Assembly (NCBI GenBank): GCA_023387335.1
Contig: JAEWIF010000056.1
Coordinates: forward strand, 1-64,000
DNA: 64,000 nucleotides
Source: Pseudomonadota bacterium
Lineage (GTDB): Bacteria; Pseudomonadota; Gammaproteobacteria; Burkholderiales; Burkholderiaceae_C
Direction of reading: 5' to 3'
The position numbers were made by a program, and so were the translations under genes. Positions within the stretch are counted from its first letter, which is position 1. Every line of letters begins with the position of its first letter. The notes beneath the pieces are model-generated. The model ran no database searches. It was given only the letters and a program-made list of their open reading frames with translations, and was not told where the DNA came from. Shown here in pieces: positions 25,073-32,575 of this stretch.

Positions 25073-26341
25073 TCAACTTTTGACCCAAGCCGCGGCGAAG
25101 AACCCGTCCGTGCGGTGCCGGTGCGGCCAGAGCCGCAGGTAAAGCAGGCCGTCCGCGCCCCCTGCGGTCAGCCCCGCGGGAGCGATCTTCTGCTGCTCCA
25201 GGATGCCGCCGACCGGCAGCGGCTGGAACTGCTGGGCTTCGGCGGTGAATGCCTCGGCGATCTCTTCGTTTTCCTGGGGCAGCAGGCTGCAGGTGGCATA
25301 CACCAGCCGGCCGCCGGGCTTGAGAAGCCGGGCCGCGCTGCGCAGGATGGCCGCCTGCTTGGCCGCCATCTCCTGCACGCCTTCCGCCGACTGCCGCCAT
25401 TTCAGGTCGGGATTGCGTCGCAGCGTGCCGAGGCCGGTGCATGGCGCGTCCACGATCACCCGGTCGATCTTGCCGGCCAGCCGCTTGATCCGCTCGTCGC
25501 GCTCATGGGCGATGGCCGCCGGATGCACGTTGCTGAGCTTGCTGCGCGCCAGCCGCGGCTTGAGCGCCTCCAGCCGATGAGCCGAGACGTCGAAGGCGTA
25601 CAGCCGGCCCGTATTGCGCATGGCCGCGCCCAGCGCCAGGGTCTTGCCGCCGGCTCCGGCGCAGAAGTCCACCACCATCTCGCCGCGCCGCGCTTCCAGC
25701 AGCAGGGCCAGCAGCTGCGAGCCCTCGTCCTGCACCTCGATCGCGCCGCGCGCGAAAGCGTCGAGCTTCGTCAGCGCCGGCTTGTCGGCCAGCCGCAGGC
25801 CCCAGGGCGAGTACGGCGTCGGCTCGGCCGCGATGCCGGCCAGGTGGAGTTCATGGCGCACGTCGTCGCGCTTGTCGGTCAGCGCGTTCACGCGCAGGTC
25901 CAGCGGCGCGGACTGCAGCAGGCTGTCGGCCAGCGGCCAGAACTCCTCGCCCAGCTGCGCCTTCAACGGCTGGGCCAGCCAGTCCGGCAGGTTGTGGCGA
26001 TGGCGCTCCAGCAGGTCGGCGGAATCGATCGCGTCGCATTGGTCTAGCCAGCGCTTTTCCTGGTCGTCCAGCGCGCTCTTGAGGAAGTCGCGCGGCCCCT
26101 GGAAGCCCAGGATCGCCAGCCGGCGCGGCTTGGGGCCGCTGCCAGAGGGCGCGAAGTGGTCGAACAGGAGCTTCTTGCGGAGCACGGCGTACACCGTTTC
26201 GGCCAGCGTGGCCCGCTCGCGCGGGCCCAGCGAGCGATGCTCGCGGAAATAGCGCGACACCACGGCGTCGGCGGGATGGTCGAACCTCAGCACCTGCTGC
26301 AGCAGGTCGGCGCAGGCGTCGAGCAAAGCCTTGGGATGCAT
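25073..26341 (-). CDS. rsmB: RsmB/NOP-family rRNA cytosine-C5 methyltransferase
   Basis: The 422-residue SAM-dependent enzyme most likely makes m5C in 16S rRNA. The SAM motif is VDFCAGAGGKTLALGA. The catalytic cysteine lies in YATCSL and the release cysteine in DAPCTGLGTLRRNPD, the two-cysteine arrangement of RNA m5C methyltransferases. The N-terminal part (YFREHRSLGPRERATLAETVY) resembles the NusB-like RNA-binding region, here shorter than in E. coli RsmB. It follows purN by 4 bp. Assignment to position 967 is by family. Confidence 0.88.
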   Translation of the reverse strand: MHPKALLDACADLLQQVLRFDHPADAVVSRYFREHRSLGPRERATLAETVYAVLRKKLLFDHFAPSGSGPKPRRLAILGFQGPRDFLKSALDDQEKRWLDQCDAIDSADLLERHRHNLPDWLAQPLKAQLGEEFWPLADSLLQSAPLDLRVNALTDKRDDVRHELHLAGIAAEPTPYSPWGLRLADKPALTKLDAFARGAIEVQDEGSQLLALLLEARRGEMVVDFCAGAGGKTLALGAAMRNTGRLYAFDVSAHRLEALKPRLARSKLSNVHPAAIAHERDERIKRLAGKIDRVIVDAPCTGLGTLRRNPDLKWRQSAEGVQEMAAKQAAILRSAARLLKPGGRLVYATCSLLPQENEEIAEAFTAEAQQFQPLPVGGILEQQKIAPAGLTAGGADGLLYLRLWPHRHRTDGFFAAAWVKS

Positions 26342-26345
26342 CTCT

Positions 26346-26930
26346 TCAGCTCCCCGAGCGCAGCAGCGCCTCGATGGCGCGCGGATACAGCAGGTGCTCC
26401 TGCGTCAGCACGCGCGCGGCCAGCGTCTGCTCGGTGTCGCCCGGAAGCACCGGCACCACGGCCTGGTCCAGGATCGGTCCATGGTCGAGCTCGGCCGTGA
26501 CCTGGTGCACGGTGGCGCCGGCGCAGCGGCAGCCCTCTTCCAGCGCGCGGCGATGCGTGTGCAGGCCCGGGAACGCCGGCAGCAGCGAGGGATGGATGTT
26601 GAGCAGCCGGCCCGCGTAGCGCGACACGAACCCCGGCGTGAGGATGCGCATGAAACCGGCCAGCACCACCAGCGACGGCTGGTGGCGGTCGACCACGGCG
26701 GCCAGCTCGGCATCGAAGGCTTCGCGCGAGTTGAAGCGCTTGTGGTCCACCACCTCGGTGGCGATGCCGTTGTCGCGGGCGAAGGCCAGCCCGCCGGCGT
26801 CGGCGCGGTTGCTGACCACGGCCGCCACCTGCGCGCCGCAGCGCCCGCGCCAGTCGCGCGATTGCGCCGTGCGGACGATGGCCGCCATGTTCGAGCCGCC
26901 GCCCGAGATCAGGATCACGATGTTCTTCAT
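26346..26930 (-). CDS. purN: Phosphoribosylglycinamide formyltransferase
   Basis: PurN transfers a formyl group from 10-formyl-THF to GAR in purine synthesis. The 194-residue product starts MKNIVILISGGGSNMAAI (phosphate loop), has the active-site stretch NIHPSLLPAFPG and the catalytic region HQVTAELDHGPI with its Asp. Length is normal. It is directly followed by rsmB on the same strand, so the two are probably co-transcribed. Confidence 0.96.
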   Translation of the reverse strand: MKNIVILISGGGSNMAAIVRTAQSRDWRGRCGAQVAAVVSNRADAGGLAFARDNGIATEVVDHKRFNSREAFDAELAAVVDRHQPSLVVLAGFMRILTPGFVSRYAGRLLNIHPSLLPAFPGLHTHRRALEEGCRCAGATVHQVTAELDHGPILDQAVVPVLPGDTEQTLAARVLTQEHLLYPRAIEALLRSGS

Positions 26931-27026
26931 GGGAGGGCGGGATTATCCGGTTTGTCGCAACGCGGACAGGCCGGGCGCTCGCGCTTGCCGGAGAATCCGC
27001 GGTTGCGAATCACGCCGGAGACAACC

Positions 27027-28208
27027 ATGGATTTGGCCTTCACGCCCGAGGAACAGAAGTTCCGGGAAGACATCCGCGCCTGGGTGCGCGACAACCTGCC
27101 GCAGGACATCGCGCACAAGGTCCACAACAGCCTGCACCTCACGCGCGACGACATGCAGCGCTGGGCGAAGATCCTGGGCAAGAAGGGCTGGCTGGGCTAC
27201 GGCTGGCCCAGCCAGTTCGGCGGCCCAGGCTGGAACGCGGTGCAGAAGCACCTGTTCGAGGAAGAATGCGCGCTGGCCGGCGCGCCCCGAATCGTGCCGT
27301 TCGGGCCGGTGATGGTGGCGCCGGTGATCATGGCCTTCGGCAGCCCCGAGCAGCAGAAGCGCTTCCTGCCCGGCATCGCCAGCGGCGAAGTCTGGTGGAG
27401 CCAAGGCTACAGCGAACCGGGCTCGGGCTCCGACCTCGCCTCGCTCAAGACCCGCGCCGAGCGCAAGGGCGACAAGTACATCCTCAACGGCCAGAAGACC
27501 TGGACCACCCTCGCCCAGTACGGCGACTGGATGTTCAACCTCGTTCGCACCAGCACCGAGGGAAAGCCGCAGACCGGCATCTCCTTCCTGCTGGTGGACA
27601 TGAAATCGCCCGGCGTCAGCGTGCGGCCGATCATCATGCTGGACGGCGGCCACGAGGTGAACGAGGTGTTCTTCGACAACGTCGAGGTGCCCGCCGAGAA
27701 CCTGATCGGCGAGGAGAACAAGGGCTGGACCTACGCCAAGCACCTGCTCTCGCACGAGCGCACCAACATCGCGGACGTCAACCGCGCCAAGCGCGAGCTG
27801 GAACGCCTCAAGCGCATCGCCAAGGCCGAAGGCGTCTGGGACGACACGCGCTTCCGCGACGAGATCGCCAAGCTCGAAGTCGACGTGGTGGCGCTGGAGA
27901 TGCTGGTGCTGCGCGTCCTCTCGGCCGAGAGGTCGGGCAAGAACTCGCTGGACATCGCCGGCCTGCTCAAGATCAAGGGCAGCGAGATCCAGCAGCGCTA
28001 CAGCGAGCTGATGATGCTGGCGGGCGGTCCGTTCAGCGTGCCCTTCATCAAGGAAGCGATGGAAGCCGGCTGGCAGGGCGAATTCCCCGGCGGCGCCGCG
28101 GGCCTGGCGCCGCTGGCGGCCACTTACCTCAACCTGCGCAAGACCACCATCTACGGCGGCAGCAACGAGGTGCAGCGCAACATCGTCGCCCAGACGGTCC
28201 TGGGCTGA
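27027..28208 (+). CDS. Acyl-CoA dehydrogenase (subunit 1 of an adjacent pair)
   Basis: This 393-residue FAD-dependent enzyme oxidises an acyl-CoA at the alpha-beta bond. It starts MDLAFTPEEQKFREDIRAWV and has GWPSQFGGPGW, the FAD/substrate motif YSEPGSGSDLASLKTRA and the C-terminal YGGSNEVQRNIVAQ. ATG 27027 is supported by GGAG about 7 nt upstream. A second dehydrogenase gene begins 11 bp after its stop. Such adjacent, unequal pairs often form heteromeric FadE-type enzymes acting on bulky or steroid-like CoA esters; the substrate is not readable here. Confidence 0.93.
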   Translation: MDLAFTPEEQKFREDIRAWVRDNLPQDIAHKVHNSLHLTRDDMQRWAKILGKKGWLGYGWPSQFGGPGWNAVQKHLFEEECALAGAPRIVPFGPVMVAPVIMAFGSPEQQKRFLPGIASGEVWWSQGYSEPGSGSDLASLKTRAERKGDKYILNGQKTWTTLAQYGDWMFNLVRTSTEGKPQTGISFLLVDMKSPGVSVRPIIMLDGGHEVNEVFFDNVEVPAENLIGEENKGWTYAKHLLSHERTNIADVNRAKRELERLKRIAKAEGVWDDTRFRDEIAKLEVDVVALEMLVLRVLSAERSGKNSLDIAGLLKIKGSEIQQRYSELMMLAGGPFSVPFIKEAMEAGWQGEFPGGAAGLAPLAATYLNLRKTTIYGGSNEVQRNIVAQTVLG

Positions 28209-28219
28209 GGAGGCAAGAC

Positions 28220-29335
28220 ATGGATTTCGATTTCTCCGAAGAGCAGGAACAACTTCGCGACGCGGTGCGCAAATGGGTCGATCGCGGCTACGACTTCGAG
28301 CGCCGCCGCGCCGGGGTTGGCGCGGGCGGGTTCGATCGCAAGACCTACAACGAGCTGGCCGACCTGGGCCTGGCCGGCCTCTACATCCCCGAGGAACACG
28401 GCGGCATGGGCATGGGCCCGGTCGAGGGCATGGTGGTGATGGAAGAGCTGGGCCGCGGCATCGTGCTGGAGCCGCTCGGCCAAGCGCTGGTGGCCGGCGC
28501 GGTGCTGGCAGGCTACGCGCCGGACGCGGTCAAGGGCGAGTGGCTGCCGAAGATCGCGTCGGGTGAAGCGCTGGTCGTGCTGGCGCACCAGGAGCGCAAG
28601 GCGCGCTGGCGGCTGGACCGCTGCGAGACGCAGGCGAAGCAGCAGGGCGACGGCTGGACCGTCAGCGGCACCAAGAGCGTGGTGCCTGCGGGCGACCAGG
28701 CCGATGCGTATCTCGTGCCCGCCACGGCGGGCGGCAAGATGGTGATGCTGCTGGTCGCGCGTTCGGCCGGCGGCGTGAAGGCCTCCGGCTACACCGCGCT
28801 GGACGGCAGCCGTGCGGCCGAGGTGTCGTTCCAGGACGCGCCCGCCACGCTGGTGTCGCAGGACGGACTGGCGGCGCTGGAATACGCGGTGGACATCGCC
28901 ATCGCCAACACCTGCGCCGAGGGCGTGGGCGCCATCGACAAGACCATGCTGCTGACGGCCGAGTACATGAACACGCGCAAGCAGTTCGGCGTGCCGATCG
29001 CCAGCTTCCAGGCCCTGCGCCACCGCATGGCCGACATGAAGATGCAGCAGGAGCTGGCGCGCTCGATGAGCTACTACGCCAGCCTCAAGCTCAACGCGGC
29101 GACGGACGAGCGCCGCCGCGCGCTGGCCCGCGCCAAGTACCAGCTGGGCGTGGCCCTGCGCTTCGTCGGCCAGAACTCGGTGCAGCTGCATGGCGGCATC
29201 GGCGTCACCGACGAGTACGTGGGCAGCCACTACTTCAAGAAGCTGACGCAGCTCGAGCTGAGCTACGGCGACACCCTGCACCACCTGGGCGAGGTGTCCG
29301 CGCGCATGCAGGACACGGCGGGCGTGTTCGCATGA
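28220..29335 (+). CDS. Acyl-CoA dehydrogenase (subunit 2 of an adjacent pair)
   Basis: The 371-residue product starts MDFDFSEEQEQLRDAVRKWV and has LYIPEEHGGMGMGPVEG, EYMNTRKQFGVPIASFQ and the C-terminal LHGGIGVTDEYVGSHYFKKL. The middle segment is more diverged than in its neighbour, with no clear SEPGxGSD motif, as in the non-catalytic or FAD-supporting partner of heteromeric dehydrogenases. GAGGAGGC upstream is a strong ribosome-binding site. Its stop overlaps the next gene's ATG by 4 bp. Confidence 0.92.
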   Translation: MDFDFSEEQEQLRDAVRKWVDRGYDFERRRAGVGAGGFDRKTYNELADLGLAGLYIPEEHGGMGMGPVEGMVVMEELGRGIVLEPLGQALVAGAVLAGYAPDAVKGEWLPKIASGEALVVLAHQERKARWRLDRCETQAKQQGDGWTVSGTKSVVPAGDQADAYLVPATAGGKMVMLLVARSAGGVKASGYTALDGSRAAEVSFQDAPATLVSQDGLAALEYAVDIAIANTCAEGVGAIDKTMLLTAEYMNTRKQFGVPIASFQALRHRMADMKMQQELARSMSYYASLKLNAATDERRRALARAKYQLGVALRFVGQNSVQLHGGIGVTDEYVGSHYFKKLTQLELSYGDTLHHLGEVSARMQDTAGVFA

Positions 29336-30711
29336 GCACCCGCCGGGACCTGCTGGCCGCCGGCATCTCCGCTCCGCTGCTGGCCGCCTGCGCGGTCCCG
29401 GCCGCCGGTCCGGCGGGCGAGCTGCCGCCGATCGTGTTCGTGCACGGCAACGGCGACAGCGCCTCGATCTGGCAATCGACGCTGTGGCGGTTCGAGTCCA
29501 ACGAGTGGCCGCGCGAGCGGCTGCACGCGATCGACCTGCCCTACCCGCTGGCGCGCGACGACGACACGCGCGCGCAGCCGGGCCGCACTTCCACGGCCGA
29601 GTCCATGGCCTTCCTGAAGAGCGAGGTCGAGAAGGTGCTGCGGACCACCGGCGCCAGGCAACTGGTGCTGGTGGGCAACTCGCGCGGCGGCTACGCCATC
29701 CGCAACTTCATTCAGAAAGGCGGCGGCGCGCCGCTGGTGAGCCACGCCATCCTGGGCGGCACGCCCAACCACGGCGTCTGGGCGCTGCGCGACTTCTCGC
29801 CCAACAGCGAGTTCAACGGCACGGGGCCCTTCCTCGCGGCGCTGAACGCGCCGAAGAACGGCGCCGGCGACGAGGTGTCCGGGCCGGTGAAGTGGATGAC
29901 CATCCGATCGGACAACAACGACAAGTTCGCCCAGCCCGACGGCCTGTGGATCGGCCGGCGCGGCCAGCCCACCAACGTGACGTTCGCGGGCCCCGAGCTC
30001 AAGGGCGCGACCAACGTCGTCATTCCGCGCATCGACCACCGCGAGACGGCGTTCTCGCCGGCGGCGTTCGCGGCCATGCACCAGTTCATCACGGGCCGCG
30101 CGCCGTCGGTGATGGACATCGCGCCGCAGTCGCGCGTGGTGCTGTCCGGCAAGGTCAGCGGATTGGGCGTGTCGTCCACCGATCCGGCCACCGGAAACTT
30201 CGCCAACAACCTGCCGTTGCCCGGCGCGCGGCTCACGATCCACGCGATCGACGAGGCCACGGGCGAGCGGCGCGGGCCGGCGCTGCACGAACAGGTGGTG
30301 GGACCCGACGGCGCCTGGGGGCCGTTCAGCGCCGATCCGGGGGCGCGCTACGAGTTCGTGGTCGCCGCGCCGGGCTACGCCACCACGCACATCTACCGCA
30401 GCCCCTTTCCCCGCTCCAGCGCACTGGTGAACCTGCGTCCCGAGCGCGTGCCCGAGGCGGACCGCGCGGCGCCGGCGCTCGCCATCCTGAACCGGCCGCG
30501 CGGCTACTTCGACCCGAACCGCGATCGCATGGCCTTCGACGGCCAGAGCCCGCCGCCCGGCGCGGTGCCGGGCGCGGGCGTGGCCAGTTCGCGCATCCGG
30601 CCGACCGGCGCGCCGCGCACGGTGGTGGGGGAGTTCAACGGGGAGCGGGTGGTGGGCCGTACCTGGCCGCTGGCGGAGAACCGGGTTTCGGTGCTCGAAC
30701 TGACGTACTGA
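29332..30711 (+). CDS. Exported alpha/beta hydrolase, Tat-type lipoprotein with C-terminal beta domain
   Basis: The 459-residue product starts STRRDLL, a twin-arginine pattern, and has a lipobox LAAC with Cys20, so it may be a Tat-exported lipoprotein. The hydrolase part has the oxyanion region PIVFVHGNGDS and the nucleophile elbow GNSRGG (Ser117). A likely catalytic His sits in PRIDHRETAF near residue 240. After residue 270 a carboxypeptidase-regulatory-like beta segment (LPGARLTIHAIDEATGER) and a further beta-rich tail follow. Lipase or polyester depolymerase activity is plausible. It is coupled to the acyl-CoA dehydrogenases by an ATGA overlap, suggesting it releases the acyl substrate they oxidise. 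Confidence 0.85.
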   Translation: MSTRRDLLAAGISAPLLAACAVPAAGPAGELPPIVFVHGNGDSASIWQSTLWRFESNEWPRERLHAIDLPYPLARDDDTRAQPGRTSTAESMAFLKSEVEKVLRTTGARQLVLVGNSRGGYAIRNFIQKGGGAPLVSHAILGGTPNHGVWALRDFSPNSEFNGTGPFLAALNAPKNGAGDEVSGPVKWMTIRSDNNDKFAQPDGLWIGRRGQPTNVTFAGPELKGATNVVIPRIDHRETAFSPAAFAAMHQFITGRAPSVMDIAPQSRVVLSGKVSGLGVSSTDPATGNFANNLPLPGARLTIHAIDEATGERRGPALHEQVVGPDGAWGPFSADPGARYEFVVAAPGYATTHIYRSPFPRSSALVNLRPERVPEADRAAPALAILNRPRGYFDPNRDRMAFDGQSPPPGAVPGAGVASSRIRPTGAPRTVVGEFNGERVVGRTWPLAENRVSVLELTY

Positions 30712-30718
30712 AGGAGCA

Positions 30719-30747
30719 CTGGGTCCCCACCTGCGCGGGGACGACGG
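30719..30747. repeat. REP-like palindrome, copy 3
   Basis: A 29-bp element of the same family as 23012-23040, with stem tccccac/gcgggga (one G-U pair). It occupies nearly the whole gap between the convergent hydrolase and HNH genes, where it could serve as a transcription-end structure. Confidence 0.75.
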
Positions 30748-30748
30748 C

Positions 30749-31306
30749 TCAGGAGTGCAGCCGCGACGACTTCGGCAGGTGCGCCATCAGGAACTCCATC
30801 TGGTCCGCCAGGATGCGGCGGTTGCGCAGGATGAAGTCCTCCCACAGGCTGGGCACGTAGGGCGCGTACAGCAGCGGCATGTGGGCCTGTTCCGGCGTGC
30901 GGCTGCTCTTTCGGTGGTTGCAGGCGCGGCAGGCCGTCACCACGTTCATCCAGTGGTCCTTGCCGTTCTGGGCGAACGGGATGATGTGCTCGCGGGTGAG
31001 TTCTTCCTCGCGGTGGTCCGTGCCGCAGTAGGCGCAGACGTTGCGGTCGCGGGCGAACAGCTTGGCGTTGGTCAGGCCCGGCTTGAGGTCGAAGGGGTTG
31101 ATGTTCGGCACGCCCTTGGTGCCGATGATGCTGCTGACGGTGATGACCGACTGCTCGCCCGTGACGGCGTTGTGGCCGCCGCGGAACACCGCCACCTGCG
31201 CGCCCACTTCCCAGCGCACCTCGTCGGCCGCGTAATGCAGCACGGCCTGCTCGAGCGAGATCCAGGACTGGGGCAGACCCTGGGCGGACAGCTTCAAGAC
31301 CTTCAA
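30749..31306 (-). CDS. HNH endonuclease-domain protein (TTG start)
   Basis: The likely product is 185 residues, starting at TTG 31306 (MKVLKLSAQGLPQSW). AGGAAGGAG lies just upstream and no ATG or GTG follows it in frame; the upstream frame encodes unrelated sequence. A zinc-type HNH motif is clear: C91xxC94, EHIIPFA with H107, then C126xxC129 and NHRK. The protein is widespread in Comamonadaceae as a chromosomal gene. Function is unknown, either DNA repair or restriction-like cleavage. It is divergent from ribF with 154 bp between starts, and nothing mobile is nearby. Confidence 0.85.
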   Translation of the reverse strand: MKVLKLSAQGLPQSWISLEQAVLHYAADEVRWEVGAQVAVFRGGHNAVTGEQSVITVSSIIGTKGVPNINPFDLKPGLTNAKLFARDRNVCAYCGTDHREEELTREHIIPFAQNGKDHWMNVVTACRACNHRKSSRTPEQAHMPLLYAPYVPSLWEDFILRNRRILADQMEFLMAHLPKSSRLHS

Positions 31307-31460
31307 GACGAACGCTCCTTCCTCATCACGACCGACTGGGAGCCTCGCGGCTCCAAGGAAACGGAACAGCAAGCACAATATACCCCGATTCACATGACAT
31401 TTCGTCGCGCGGCGCTCTCCGACCGGGCCCGCGCTGCTATCAAAACGATACCAATCGCCG

Positions 31461-32459
31461 ATGCGGATCTTTCGAGGCTTCCACCACCCGGACATCGCGC
31501 CGGCCTGCGCGGTGACGATCGGCAATTTCGACGGCGTGCACCGCGGCCACCAGGCCATGCTGGCCCTGCTGAACAGCGAGGCGCGCCATCGCGGCGTGCC
31601 CAGCTGCGTACTGACCTTCGAGCCGCACCCGCGCGACTACTTCGCCCGCGTGGCCCGCAAGCCGGAGCTCGCGCCCGCGCGCATCGCCACCCTTCGCGAC
31701 AAGCTCTCCGAACTGGCCAACTGCGGCGTCGGCCAATGCGTGGTGCTGCCGTTCGACGCGCGACTGTCCAGCCAGAGCCCGCAGGACTTCATCGACAAGG
31801 TGCTGGTGCAAGGCCTGGGCGCGCGCTACGTGCTGGTGGGCGACGACTTCCGCTTCGGCGCCCGGCGCGCCGGCGACTACGCGATGCTCGACGCCGCCGG
31901 CCAGGCCGAGGGCTTCGACGTCGCGCGGATGAACAGCTACGAGGTGCACAACCTGCGCGTGTCCAGTTCGGCCGTGCGCGAGGCGCTCGCCCGCGGCGAC
32001 ATGGACGGCACCGCCGCCTTGCTGGGACGCCCGTACAGCATCAGCGGCCACGTCGTGCACGGACGCAAGCTCGGCCGCGAGCTGGGTTTTTCGACCGTGA
32101 ACCTGCGCTTCTCGCACTGGAAGCCGGCCGCCAGCGGCATCTTCGCGGTGCAGGTGGACGGCTTGGCCGACCAGCCGCTGCCCGGCGTCGCCAACCTGGG
32201 GATCCGGCCCTCGCTCGATCCGAACGACGTCAACGGCGGCCGGGTGCTGCTGGAGACGCACCTGCTGGAATGGCCCTCCCACCTCGGCCAGGAGGGGGGC
32301 TACGGTAAAATCATCCGCGTGGACCTGTTGCACAAACTGCACGACGAGCTGAAATACGACAGCCTGGATGCGTTGCGCGCCGGCATCGCGCGCGACCGCG
32401 ACGAGGCCCGCGCGTACTTCGCGTCCACCCGCCGCCAGACCACGCGCGACCGAATTTAG
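31461..32459 (+). CDS. ribF: Bifunctional riboflavin kinase / FAD synthetase
   Basis: RibF makes FMN and FAD from riboflavin. The 332-residue product has the N-terminal nucleotidyl-transferase motif GNFDGVHRGH, the segment VLVGDDFRFGARRAGDY and SSSAVREAL. The C-terminal flavokinase has GRKLGRELGFSTVNL and the catalytic Glu region VLLETHLLEW. Length is typical. It precedes ileS and lspA, a classic bacterial order. Confidence 0.96.
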   Translation: MRIFRGFHHPDIAPACAVTIGNFDGVHRGHQAMLALLNSEARHRGVPSCVLTFEPHPRDYFARVARKPELAPARIATLRDKLSELANCGVGQCVVLPFDARLSSQSPQDFIDKVLVQGLGARYVLVGDDFRFGARRAGDYAMLDAAGQAEGFDVARMNSYEVHNLRVSSSAVREALARGDMDGTAALLGRPYSISGHVVHGRKLGRELGFSTVNLRFSHWKPAASGIFAVQVDGLADQPLPGVANLGIRPSLDPNDVNGGRVLLETHLLEWPSHLGQEGGYGKIIRVDLLHKLHDELKYDSLDALRAGIARDRDEARAYFASTRRQTTRDRI

Positions 32460-32469
32460 AGGGCGCCCG

Positions 32470-32505
32470 CCGCTCGCCGCCCTTCGACAGGCTCAGGGCG
32501 AGCGG
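32470..32505. repeat. Inverted repeat between ribF and ileS
   Basis: ccgctcgcc (32470-32478) pairs with ggcgagcgg (32497-32505) around cttcgacaggctca. The sequence resembles a common dispersed proteobacterial palindrome. A second hairpin, gcccgg/ccgggc, follows at 32526-32544. Together they may modulate read-through from ribF into ileS. Confidence 0.6.
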
Positions 32506-32575
32506 TTACGCGCAACGCCCTTTCGGCCCGGTTTCCTTCCGGGCTGAGCTTGTCCTAGCCCCCAGAGGCTGCCCC

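Noticed and set aside
30749..31306. HNH gene considered as part of a mobile intron or restriction system
   Set aside because: No intron, methylase, transposase or repeats surround it, and it sits beside ribF in a housekeeping block.
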